From NCBI RefSeq assembly GCF_019805165.1, contig NZ_RWIJ01000101.1, positions 1-64,000 on the forward strand: a stretch of 64,000 nt of DNA. The letters are read 5' to 3'. A model generated the notes under the pieces. That model made no database searches and was not told where the DNA came from. It saw only the letters and a program-made list of their open reading frames with translations. Shown piece after piece: positions 17,895-26,251 of this stretch (position 1 is the stretch's first letter; each line of letters begins with the position of its first letter). Position numbers and translations under genes: made by a program. Source of the DNA: Azospirillum sp. 412522. GTDB lineage: Bacteria > Pseudomonadota > Alphaproteobacteria > Azospirillales > Azospirillaceae.

Positions 17895-19295
17895 TCAGGG
17901 CTCCCGCAGGCTTTCATCGACTCCGCGCAGGATCGGGCGGAGGAAGTAGGTAATGATCCGGCGCTCGCCAACCTTGATGTCGGCATCCACCGGCATGCCC
18001 GGAATGAGACGGAAACTGGACGGCACATTCTCCAGCTTGGTTTCGAGCAGCCGGATGCGTGCCCGGTAGAAAGCGGCGCCCGTCTCGTCCTTCTTGGTGA
18101 AGGAGTCCTCGCTGATCGTCAGGACCTCTCCCTCCAGGGAGCCGTGCTGCATGTAGGGGTAGGCCTCCACCTTGACCCGAACCTTGTCGCCGATCTGGAC
18201 GAAGGCGAGATCGCGGGCTTCGATGGATGCCTCGACCTCCAGATCGGCATTCAGCGGCACCAGGGTGAACAGCGGCTCCGCTTCCTTCGCGACGGATCCC
18301 GCGGCGGCCTTGGGCGACAGTTCCAGAACCACGCCGTCGATCGGGGATTCGATCGACACCTGCTCCTGCCGGCGCCGCGCCTTGGTCAACTGCTCGCGCA
18401 GGGCCTCAAGTTCGTTCTGGCCGGAGGTCTGCTCCTCCACGATCTTGCCGTTCCATTGTTGGATGAAGACGTCGCGGTCGGCCATCATGGCCGCCAGATC
18501 GTGGCGGTTGCCCTGCATCTCGTTCTGGTTCAGGACGAGGTTGCGTTCGATGTCGATGCGGTCGCTGACCGCCTGCAGCAGGTTGAGCTTGCTGCCGACC
18601 TGGGTCGCCAGCAGCGAGGAGCGCATATCCTCGATCTCCTTGACCACCTTGAGCCGCTCCAGCAGATGCTGGCGGTCCATCTCATATTTGGAGATGTTGG
18701 CGGTGATGCGGGAGATTTTCTCCTCGTAGCTCTGCATCTGCGCCCGGAACTGGGCCTGACGCTCCCGCCACAGCGAGTATTGCAGGCGGCCGTAGCCGTA
18801 GCGGTCCTGCGGAGGCTGGAAGGCCTGGTTCGCCTGCTCGGCGCGCAGGCGGGCAACCTGCGCCTCGCCGTTGGCGACGCGGGATTCCAGCTGGAGAACG
18901 TCGGCCTGGGTGAAGGTCGGATCCAGGGTCGCGAGGATCTGGCCCTTGTGAACCACGTCGCCCTGCCGGACATTCAGGGTCTTGATCAGCGCCATGTCCA
19001 GCGGCTGGATCATGACGTTGGGTTCGATCGAGGCGATCTTGCCCTTGGCGACCACGATCTTGTCCAGGACCGATACGGTTGCCCAGGTCAGCCCGGCAAC
19101 GATGAACAACGCCAGGACATAGAGGGTCATCCGGGCCAGCAGCGGATCGGGGGCGTTCTGGATCGCCTCCGTATCCTTCTGGAACGCGTTGATGGTGGTT
19201 TGCGGTGCCGCGACCGGGGCCGGCTTGGACGCCGGTCGCTGTGTCGCCGCATCCTGGCGAACAGGACGGATCGCGCCGATCTGTTGAGCTGACAC
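17895..19295 (-). CDS. Type I secretion membrane-fusion protein (HlyD family)
   Basis: The 466-residue periplasmic adaptor of the T1SS, linking the inner-membrane ABC exporter to an outer-membrane channel. It has a cytoplasmic N-terminus, one transmembrane helix (MTLYVLALFIVAGLTWATVS, about 56-75), a first lipoyl half (KGKIASIEPNVMIQPLD), a long coiled-coil hairpin, then the second lipoyl and beta-barrel parts (IESPIDGVVLELS onwards) and the typical HlyD end (GMPVDADIKVGERRIITYFL). The GTG at 19295 is chosen because AGGAG lies 8 bases before it; an upstream GTG (19334) would overlap the ABC gene by 28 bases. The gene follows the ABC transporter and precedes the Sel1 gene. No TolC-like gene is in the window. 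Confidence 0.93.
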   Translation of the reverse strand: MSAQQIGAIRPVRQDAATQRPASKPAPVAAPQTTINAFQKDTEAIQNAPDPLLARMTLYVLALFIVAGLTWATVSVLDKIVVAKGKIASIEPNVMIQPLDMALIKTLNVRQGDVVHKGQILATLDPTFTQADVLQLESRVANGEAQVARLRAEQANQAFQPPQDRYGYGRLQYSLWRERQAQFRAQMQSYEEKISRITANISKYEMDRQHLLERLKVVKEIEDMRSSLLATQVGSKLNLLQAVSDRIDIERNLVLNQNEMQGNRHDLAAMMADRDVFIQQWNGKIVEEQTSGQNELEALREQLTKARRRQEQVSIESPIDGVVLELSPKAAAGSVAKEAEPLFTLVPLNADLEVEASIEARDLAFVQIGDKVRVKVEAYPYMQHGSLEGEVLTISEDSFTKKDETGAAFYRARIRLLETKLENVPSSFRLIPGMPVDADIKVGERRIITYFLRPILRGVDESLREP

Positions 19296-19306
19296 GTCCC
19301 GGTCTC

Positions 19307-21463
19307 CTAGATATGACGGTTCTGCTGGTGCCACAGGTGCTGGTAGATCGCGCAGCGACCCAGCAGTTCCTCGTGGCGGCCGCTGTCGATCACCTTGCCG
19401 CGATCCATGACCATGATGGTATCGGAGGGGACCAGGGTGGACAGGCGGTGGGAGATGATGATGACGGTGCGGCCGCGGGCGATGCTCATCAGGTTGGCCT
19501 GGACGATGGCCTCGCTCTCGGCGTCGAGCGCGGAGGTCGCTTCGTCGAGGATCAGCACCTTGGGATCGGTCAGCAGGGCGCGGGCAATGGCCAGACGCTG
19601 CCTCTGGCCGCCGGACAGGTTGGAGGAGCCTTCCTCCAGCTTCGTGTCCAGGCCCTGGGGCAGGCGTTCCACGAATTCGTCCGCACCGGCCAGACGGATC
19701 GCCTTCATCACCTCCTCAGTGGTGGCGCCGGGCTTGGCGGCGGCGATGTTCTCGCGGATCGTGCCGGTGAACAGGAAATTCTCCTGCAGCACGACACCGA
19801 TCGACGAGCGCAGGTGGCCCAGGTCGAATTCGCGAACGTCGTGGCCGTCGATGCGGATCAGTCCTTCCTGCACCCAGTGCAGCCCTTGGAGCAGGCGGGT
19901 GATGGTGGTCTTCCCCGAACCGCTGCGGCCCATGATGCCGAAGATGGTGCCTTCCGGAATGGTGAAGTTCACGCCGTCGATCGCCGGCGGCAGGCCGGCG
20001 GCGTAGCGGAAGCGCACGTCGACGAATTCCACCTTGCCGCGGACCGGAGAGCGCAGGCCGCGGCCGACGCGCCCCTTCTCGCTGGGGTGGTTCATGATGG
20101 TGCCCAGCATCTTGACCGACAGCGAGATCTCCTGGACCTGCTGGACCAGCTGGGCCAGCTGCAGAAGCGGCTGGGTGACGCGGCCGGCCAGGATGTAGAA
20201 GGCGATCATGGCGCCCATCATGATGCTGCCGTTCAACGCCAGGTAAGTGCCGACACCCAGCAGGCAGGCCATCATCAGCTGGTTCAGCGGCGAGGCGATC
20301 GACTGGCCGATGATCAGCACGCGCTGCACGTCGAAGCGCTGCTCGGCGGCGCGGGCGACGCGGTGGTCCCATTCCAGACGCTGGCGTGCGTCCAGCGACA
20401 GGGACTTCACCGTCCGCATGCCGTGGATGTTCTCGATCAGGTAGGACTGCTGGCTGCTTTCGGCCTCGTACAGGCTGCGCAGGCGGTGCTTGATCAGCGG
20501 AATCATGATGCCGATGTTCAGCGCCATCAAGCCGGTGAAGACCAGAACCAGCGCCGTCAGCGGCAGGCTGTAGAACACCATGATCGGGATGAAGATGAAC
20601 AGGGAGACCATGTCCAGCATGGTCATGAACAGGGAGCCGGTCAGGAAGGCCCGGATGCGTTCGGCCTGCTGGATGTTCTTCACGATCATACCGGACGGCG
20701 TCTTCTCGAAGAAGTCCATCGGCAGGCTGATCAACTTGTTGAAGACCTGAACGTTGATCTTCGCGTCGATCTTCTTGGTGGCATACAGCAACAGATACTG
20801 GCGCAGATAGCTGAACGCCGTTTCGAACAGGATCACGCCGACCATGCCGATCATCAGGACGCCCAGCGTCCCGAAGCTGCGGTGGACCAGCACACGGTCG
20901 ATCACGAGCTGGAAGAACACCGGAACGGCCAGCGACAGCAGCGACAGCATGATGGCGCCGATGGCGATGTCGCGGAAGACCCGCCGGTGCTGCAGGATCT
21001 CGGTCACGAACCAGCGAAGGCCGAAGGGCTGGTCGCTGTCGGTCAGGGTGTATTCGCGCTTCAGCAGGACCGTGTCGCCATCCCAGGCCTGGGTGAAGCG
21101 TTCACGGTCGAGCGCCAGGACGGTGTCCTGGGGGGCCAGCGGATCCTGCAGAACGATGACGTCGGTATCGCCCTGCTTGCCCATGCTCACGGCGACCATG
21201 GAGTTGCCGTTGCGGAGCCTGACGACGGCGGGGAAGGCGTCGCCCATCCCCTCCAGATGCTCCCAGTCGAGTTGGGTCGCCTGGGATTTCAGACCGATCT
21301 GCCGGGCAACGCGAAGCAGCCTCTGATTGTCCAGCTCTTCGTTGCCGATGACGAATTCATGCTGCAACCGTTCAGCCGATACGTCCAGGCCGCGCTGTCT
21401 GGCGACATAGGCCAGGGAACGCAACGCCGTGTGGGCGCATGGAACTTCCGCGACGAGGGTCAT
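19307..21463 (-). CDS. Type I secretion ABC transporter (HlyB/RtxB-like)
   Basis: The 718-residue T1SS permease-ATPase. Residues 1-135 form a C39-like domain; the usual catalytic Cys context is not recognisable, which matches the non-cleaving CLD of HlyB-type exporters of RTX proteins. About 160-440 is the ABC membrane domain (AVPVFFQLVIDRVLVHRSF is very close to HlyB), and about 475-715 is the nucleotide-binding domain: Walker A GRSGSGKTT near 512, signature LSGGQRQR near 614, Walker B LILDEATSALD near 636 and the switch His in ISHRLST. It is the first gene of an ABC-HlyD-Sel1 operon. The likely cargo is the giant repeat protein at 39189-46643, since both carry RTX-type features. Divergent from the SPINDLY-like gene. 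Confidence 0.95.
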   Translation of the reverse strand: MTLVAEVPCAHTALRSLAYVARQRGLDVSAERLQHEFVIGNEELDNQRLLRVARQIGLKSQATQLDWEHLEGMGDAFPAVVRLRNGNSMVAVSMGKQGDTDVIVLQDPLAPQDTVLALDRERFTQAWDGDTVLLKREYTLTDSDQPFGLRWFVTEILQHRRVFRDIAIGAIMLSLLSLAVPVFFQLVIDRVLVHRSFGTLGVLMIGMVGVILFETAFSYLRQYLLLYATKKIDAKINVQVFNKLISLPMDFFEKTPSGMIVKNIQQAERIRAFLTGSLFMTMLDMVSLFIFIPIMVFYSLPLTALVLVFTGLMALNIGIMIPLIKHRLRSLYEAESSQQSYLIENIHGMRTVKSLSLDARQRLEWDHRVARAAEQRFDVQRVLIIGQSIASPLNQLMMACLLGVGTYLALNGSIMMGAMIAFYILAGRVTQPLLQLAQLVQQVQEISLSVKMLGTIMNHPSEKGRVGRGLRSPVRGKVEFVDVRFRYAAGLPPAIDGVNFTIPEGTIFGIMGRSGSGKTTITRLLQGLHWVQEGLIRIDGHDVREFDLGHLRSSIGVVLQENFLFTGTIRENIAAAKPGATTEEVMKAIRLAGADEFVERLPQGLDTKLEEGSSNLSGGQRQRLAIARALLTDPKVLILDEATSALDAESEAIVQANLMSIARGRTVIIISHRLSTLVPSDTIMVMDRGKVIDSGRHEELLGRCAIYQHLWHQQNRHI

Positions 21464-21792
21464 GAAGGCGACCGCCTGTTAGGAAAAGAGGTGCATCGCA
21501 AGAGCCGTGGTCCTCAAGCCATTTGGTCGGATCGGGACAACCATGCGCTCCGATGGTAAGGCATCCGAACGGATACATCCGGACGGAACCGCCGAACCAA
21601 ATACCAGAAGCCATGTGATGGCAGCAAGACATCGCATAACGCGTGCATATTATACTTGATGTGCGTCGTTGCCGCACCACTGTGTCCACAGTGTCCATGG
21701 ATCACGGAAAAAGGGCGCTTGCTCTTGGCTCGGGGGGGTTGCTATCGACAGCGGCAGCAAGTTTCCGCCGATGCACAACCGGGCGAGTTGAA
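21464..21792. promoter_or_regulatory. Divergent intergenic region with a 16-base palindrome
   Basis: This 329-base gap between the divergent T1SS transporter and SPINDLY-like genes holds no ORF of note and should contain both promoters. At 21678-21693 there is a perfect inverted repeat with 7-base arms CACTGTG and CACAGTG and a 2-base centre, which is a plausible operator. A TGTCCA repeat overlaps it. No strong -10/-35 pair could be assigned. Confidence 0.4.
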
Positions 21793-23751
21793 ATGAAGAA
21801 GACGTCACGCAAGCCGGCCAAGACGAGGAAGCCGTCCACCCCGGCTCCATCGCAAAGGAACCCGGGCGCCGGAGTGGCCGGCGGAGAAGGCTTCGCCGTG
21901 GCGATCGCACATCATCAGGCGGGGCGGCTGGCCGAGGCGGAAGCCGGGTATCGCGCCGTTCTGCGCGCCGACCCCGGTCATCCCCATGCGAACAACAACC
22001 TGGCCCTGATCCTGCGGGCCGCCCGCCGCTACGACGAGGCGCTGCTCTGCTATCAGGTCGCCCTCGACCGCAACGGCCGCGATGCGTCGGTCCACAGCAA
22101 CTACGGCTGCCTGCTGAACGACATGGGTCGCCGCGAGAAGGCGGCAGCCGCCCTGCGGCGCGCCGTGGAGCTGAAGCCCGACTATGCCGAGGCCCACTTC
22201 AACCTGGCGAATACCCTGCGCGATCTGGGCGACCCCAACGGGGCATTGCGCAGCTATGCCGAGGCGCTGCGCCTGAAGCCCGACATGGCGGCCGCGCTGT
22301 GCAATCTGGGCGAACTGTACAAGGCCGACATGGCGCTAAGCCGCGCGGTGGACTGTTTCATCGCCGCCCAGCGCGCCGACCCCCAACTGGCCGAGGCCTA
22401 CAACAACCTGGGTGAGACCCTGAAGGAGATGGGGCGGATCGAGGAGGCCATCGGCGTCTTCCAGTCCGGGCTGAGCCGTCATCCGGGCCACGCGCTGATG
22501 CATTCCAACCTTCTGCTGGCGCTGAACTACACGCCCGCTGTGGCACCGCAGGCGGCTTTCCAGGCCCATGCCGACTGGGCGGCGCGCCACACCGATCCGC
22601 TGCCGGCGATTCCCCGTCCCGCCCCCGACCGGACGGAAGGGCGGCGGTTGCGGGTCGGGTATGTCTCCCCCGATTTCTGCGCCCATTCCGTCGCCTTTTT
22701 TGCCGAACCGCTGCTGCGGGAGCACGACCGCAACGTCGTTGAGCCGTTCTGCTACTCCAGCGGCCGCCGCGCCGATGTGGTGACCCGCCGTTTGCAGACG
22801 ATGGTGCCGAACTGGCGCGATGTTTCCGCACTGTCGGACGAGGAGGCGGCCGGCCTGATCGTCAAAGACAGGATCGACATCCTGGTCGACCTGACCGGGC
22901 ATACGGCCAACAACCGCTTGCCGATGTTCGGGCGGCGCCCCGCCCCTGTCCAGGTGTCCTGGCTCGGTTATCCCAATACCACCGGCATGAAGGCCATGGA
23001 CTACCGCCTGACCGATGCCATCGCGGACCCGATGGGAACGGCCGACGCCATCAGCACCGAATGCCTGGTGCGGTTGCCCCGCGGCTTCCACTGCTACCAG
23101 CCGCCGATCGATATTTCCCTGCAGCCGGAATCGCCGTCGCGGCGCAAGGGGACCATCACCTTCGGGTCCTTCAACAACATCTCCAAGGTCACCGCCGGCG
23201 TCGCGCGGGTGTGGTCGGAAATCCTGAAGCGGGTTCCGAACTCCCGGTTGCTGCTGAAGAGCGCGCCCTTCGCCGACGACTCCACCCGGGCGCGCTATCT
23301 CGGGTATTTCACCAGCGAGGGCATCGACCCGGACCGGATCGAACTGCTGGCGCGCATCCCGGCCGCGGATGGCCATCTGCGCGCATACGACCGGCTGGAC
23401 ATCGGATTGGATCCTTTCCCCTACAATGGCACGACCACGACCTGCGAGGCGCTGTGGATGGGGGTGCCGGTCGTCACCCAGCTGGGAGCCACCCATGTCG
23501 GTCGGGTGGGCGCGAGCCTGCTCAGCCATTGCGGCCTTTCGGAGCTGATCGCCATGGACGAGGCCGGCTACGTCGACCTCGCCGTCGCCCTGGCTGGCGA
23601 CCCGGACAGGCTGTCCGATCTGCGGCGGGGCATGCGCGAGTGCCTGCTGGCCGCTCCGCTGACCGATTACCGGAATTTCGCCCGCACGGTCGAAACCGCC
23701 TATCGCGCCATCTGGCGTGACCGGATGGCACGGGACGCTGCACAGGCATGA
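21793..23751 (+). CDS. TPR plus SPINDLY-like protein glycosyltransferase (GT41)
   Basis: A 652-residue protein with a basic, Lys/Pro-rich N-terminal tail (about 1-30), TPR repeats at about 35-270 and a SPINDLY-type GT41 catalytic region at about 300-640. Landmarks: YVSPDFCAHSVAFF (conserved His), FNNISKVTAGV (conserved Lys) and PYNGTTTTCEALWMGVPVV. The last has Thr where eukaryotic OGT and the paralogue at 11025 have His, which may alter donor choice. The start at 21793 is preferred to an in-frame start at 21643. The gene converges on fcl (GDP-L-fucose synthase). Since plant SPINDLY is an O-fucosyltransferase, GDP-fucose is a reasonable candidate donor, though unproven. Confidence 0.88.
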   Translation: MKKTSRKPAKTRKPSTPAPSQRNPGAGVAGGEGFAVAIAHHQAGRLAEAEAGYRAVLRADPGHPHANNNLALILRAARRYDEALLCYQVALDRNGRDASVHSNYGCLLNDMGRREKAAAALRRAVELKPDYAEAHFNLANTLRDLGDPNGALRSYAEALRLKPDMAAALCNLGELYKADMALSRAVDCFIAAQRADPQLAEAYNNLGETLKEMGRIEEAIGVFQSGLSRHPGHALMHSNLLLALNYTPAVAPQAAFQAHADWAARHTDPLPAIPRPAPDRTEGRRLRVGYVSPDFCAHSVAFFAEPLLREHDRNVVEPFCYSSGRRADVVTRRLQTMVPNWRDVSALSDEEAAGLIVKDRIDILVDLTGHTANNRLPMFGRRPAPVQVSWLGYPNTTGMKAMDYRLTDAIADPMGTADAISTECLVRLPRGFHCYQPPIDISLQPESPSRRKGTITFGSFNNISKVTAGVARVWSEILKRVPNSRLLLKSAPFADDSTRARYLGYFTSEGIDPDRIELLARIPAADGHLRAYDRLDIGLDPFPYNGTTTTCEALWMGVPVVTQLGATHVGRVGASLLSHCGLSELIAMDEAGYVDLAVALAGDPDRLSDLRRGMRECLLAAPLTDYRNFARTVETAYRAIWRDRMARDAAQA

Positions 23752-23754
23752 CCA

Positions 23755-23785
23755 GCCGGAAGGGGATGGTCAGCCCCCTTCCGGC
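23755..23785 (+). terminator. Hairpin terminator after the SPINDLY-like gene
   Basis: An 11-base-pair perfect stem (arms CCGGAAGGGG and CCCCTTCCGG plus one more pair) with a 9-base loop, starting 4 bases after the stop codon. There is no T tract. Confidence 0.65.
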
Positions 23786-23818
23786 CCAACCATGACGGAC
23801 ACCGCTGCCGCAGGCACC

Positions 23819-23840
23819 CGGCCGCCGGCAACGGCGGCCG
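23819..23840. terminator. Hairpin with GCAA loop after fcl
   Basis: A 9-base-pair GC stem closed by a GCAA tetraloop, ending 4 bases from the 3' end of the minus-strand fcl gene. The position suits a terminator or mRNA 3'-stabilising hairpin for fcl. Confidence 0.5.
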
Positions 23841-23843
23841 CGG

Positions 23844-24824
23844 TCACAGTCCCCGCAGGCCGCCGCGGTCGGCAGTCTCCAGGAACCAGCGGTAGGTGGC
23901 GGCGAAGCCGTCGCGCAAGGACGTGGAGGCGGTCCAGCCCATCTCCGTCATCCGGCTGACCTCCATCAGCTTGCGCGGGCTGCCGTCCGGCTTGGAGGTG
24001 TCGTAGCGGAACCCGCCCTCATAGCCGACGACGTCGCGGATCAGCTCGGCCAGTTCGCGGATCGACACCTCGATCCCGGTGCCGACATTGACATGGGGCT
24101 CGCCGGAATAATGCCCGGCAAGGAAGACCAGACCGTCGGCCAGGTCGTCGGCGAACAGGAACTCGCGCTTCGGCGCCCCGGTCCCCCACAGCTCGACGAA
24201 GGGCTGTCCCTCGACCTTGGCGCGGTGGATCTTGGCCAGCAGGGCCGCCGCGACATGGCCCCCCTGCAGGTCGAAATTGTCGTTCAGGCCGTAGAGGTTG
24301 GTCGGCATCGCCGAAACGAAGTCGCAGCCATACTGGCGCCGGTAGGCCTGGCACATCTTGATGCCGGCGATCTTGGCGATCGCATACCACTCGTTGGTCG
24401 GCTCCAGCGGGCCGGTCAGCAGGGAGTCCTCGCGCATCGGCTGCTCGGCCAGCCGCGGGTAGATGCAGGACGACCCCAGGAAGACCAGCTTCTTCACGCC
24501 GACCCGGTAGGCGCCGTGGATGATGTTGGTCTCGATCGCCAGATTGTCGTAGAGGAACTCGGCCGGCCGGGTGGAGTTGGCGAGGATGCCGCCGACGGTG
24601 GCGGCGGCGACGAAAACCAGATCTGGCTTTTCCTCGGCCATCCAGTCCTCGACCTCGGCCTGGCGGCGCAGGTCGACGCGGTCACGGCCGACGGTGATCA
24701 GGTCGCACGGTTCGCGTTCCAGCCGGCGGACGATGGCAGCCCCTGCCATGCCGCGATGTCCGGCCACCCAGACCCGTTTGCCCGCCAGGGAGAAAAGCGC
24801 TTCCGTCCGCACCTTGAGCACCAT
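23844..24824 (-). CDS. fcl: GDP-L-fucose synthase
   Basis: A 326-residue short-chain dehydrogenase/reductase that converts GDP-4-keto-6-deoxy-D-mannose to GDP-L-fucose by epimerisation and NADPH reduction. The nucleotide-binding motif is GHRGMAG, followed by family text FVAAATVGGILANSTRPAEF. The catalytic residues lie in GSSCIYPRLAEQPM (Ser) and EWYAIAKIAGIKM (Tyr and Lys). The ATG at 24824 fits the family length; the upstream in-frame extension to 24947 is likely intergenic. Its substrate is supplied by Gmd (36143-37204). The neighbours are a SPINDLY-like transferase and a GT4-type transferase, so the fucose is probably used by the island's own transferases. Confidence 0.93.
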   Translation of the reverse strand: MVLKVRTEALFSLAGKRVWVAGHRGMAGAAIVRRLEREPCDLITVGRDRVDLRRQAEVEDWMAEEKPDLVFVAAATVGGILANSTRPAEFLYDNLAIETNIIHGAYRVGVKKLVFLGSSCIYPRLAEQPMREDSLLTGPLEPTNEWYAIAKIAGIKMCQAYRRQYGCDFVSAMPTNLYGLNDNFDLQGGHVAAALLAKIHRAKVEGQPFVELWGTGAPKREFLFADDLADGLVFLAGHYSGEPHVNVGTGIEVSIRELAELIRDVVGYEGGFRYDTSKPDGSPRKLMEVSRMTEMGWTASTSLRDGFAATYRWFLETADRGGLRGL

Positions 24825-25012
24825 GCCGCTATGAAAAGCCGTCGTTCTCCTATCATCCGGGATGGGGGGAATCCAGTCTGCTCCGCTCGACTTGACAACC
24901 ACGGGTCCGGCGCGGGATCGTCCGCCGCCTGCTGGGCCACCGTCCACGGCCGGTTATCCGCCGTCAGCCGACATTTCGCCGGGCAGAACCGCCAGAACAG
25001 GGTTTTTCCATC

Positions 25013-26191
25013 ATGATTCCGAATTTGGCCTTCACCTGGCAGCTCACGGAAGTCCATGGCTGGGGGCTGGTGGGGGTGCACACCGCCCTTTACCTTGCCG
25101 AAGCCGGCCGGCCGCCGCTGCTGCTGGAAAAGCCGCTGATGAGCTCCCTGCGCCCGCAGAACCAGGGGGCGCTCGCCGGGCTGGTGGCCCCTTACCAGCA
25201 GATGGCCCAGCTGGGCGAGCAGGCGAAGGCGGGTGGGCACATGCTGCGCCTGAAGGAACATGATGTCCTGCATGCGCTGGGCAACGGCTTCAACGCCGGC
25301 GGGCCGTCCGCCATCTTCCGCGGCCGGCGCAATGTCGGCGTCATCGCCTACGAGGACACCCGCTTCACCGCCGACGTGGTGGCGCGGGCCCGCCAGTATG
25401 ACCGCATCGTCGTGCATTCGACCTACAACAAGCAGATCCTGGAGATCTGGGGCTTCAGCAATGTCGGGCTCGCCTTCCAGGGCATCGACCCGACGGAGAT
25501 GGTGGAGACCGCGCCCAGCGGCCGCTTCGGCGACCGCTTCGTCATCTTCTCGGGCGGCAAGCTGGAGTTCCGCAAGGGGCAGGACATCGTGCTCGCCGCC
25601 TTCCTGCGCTTCCGGCAGCGCCATCCGGAGGCATTGCTGGTCACCGCATGGCAGAACGCCTGGCCCGACGTCGGCATGACGATGGTGGAATCGCCGCTGG
25701 CGCGGGTGGCCCCGCGGGTCCAGCCCGACAATCCCAACATGATCGACGTGAAGCACTGGGCTTATGCCAACGGCGCGGACGAGGCGGGCTTCGTCGATCT
25801 CGGCTTCCTTGGCCGCAGCCAAATCCCGGGCATCCTGGCCGACTGCCACGCAGCGGTGTTCCCCAACCGTTGCGAGGGTGCGACCAACCTGGTCGCCATG
25901 GAGGCCATGGCCTGCGGCGTGCCGGTCATCCTGTCGAACAACACCGGGCACCGCGACCTTCTGCGCGACGGTCATTGCCTGACGCTGGACCACCAGCCGC
26001 CGGTGCCCGACCGCGACGGCAGCCGCTTCGGCTGGGGCGAGTCCTCGGTGGACGAACTGGTGGACCGGCTGGAGCGCATCCATGCCGACCGGGCCGCCGC
26101 CAAAGCCCGCGCCGACCGCGCCCGCCACTTCATCCGGACAGAGCGCACGTGGCGGGCTTTCGCGGAGTCCTTCGTCGCGGAGACCCAGTGA
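25013..26191 (+). CDS. GT4-like glycosyltransferase
   Basis: A 392-residue GT-B glycosyltransferase. The acceptor half begins TWQLTEVHGWGLVGVHTALYL, and the donor half carries FSGGKLEFRKGQDIVLAAF and then FPNRCEGATNLVAMEAMACGVPV, where the Glu residues match the GT4 EX7E motif. There is no TPR module and no signal peptide, so it is a cytoplasmic transferase. It is divergent from fcl and 60 bases upstream of a TPR-GT9-like gene on the same strand. The sugar is unknown. Confidence 0.85.
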   Translation: MIPNLAFTWQLTEVHGWGLVGVHTALYLAEAGRPPLLLEKPLMSSLRPQNQGALAGLVAPYQQMAQLGEQAKAGGHMLRLKEHDVLHALGNGFNAGGPSAIFRGRRNVGVIAYEDTRFTADVVARARQYDRIVVHSTYNKQILEIWGFSNVGLAFQGIDPTEMVETAPSGRFGDRFVIFSGGKLEFRKGQDIVLAAFLRFRQRHPEALLVTAWQNAWPDVGMTMVESPLARVAPRVQPDNPNMIDVKHWAYANGADEAGFVDLGFLGRSQIPGILADCHAAVFPNRCEGATNLVAMEAMACGVPVILSNNTGHRDLLRDGHCLTLDHQPPVPDRDGSRFGWGESSVDELVDRLERIHADRAAAKARADRARHFIRTERTWRAFAESFVAETQ

Positions 26192-26251
26192 CCGGGCCCA
26201 GTGACCGGAATTTCCCCAGACCATCCACCGGCCCCCTTCGGCGAGCGACCC

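Noticed and set aside
16779..21559. Long plus-strand ORFs of 837 and 784 codons
   Set aside because: They are antisense to the Sel1, HlyD and HlyB-type genes, which have clear family motifs.
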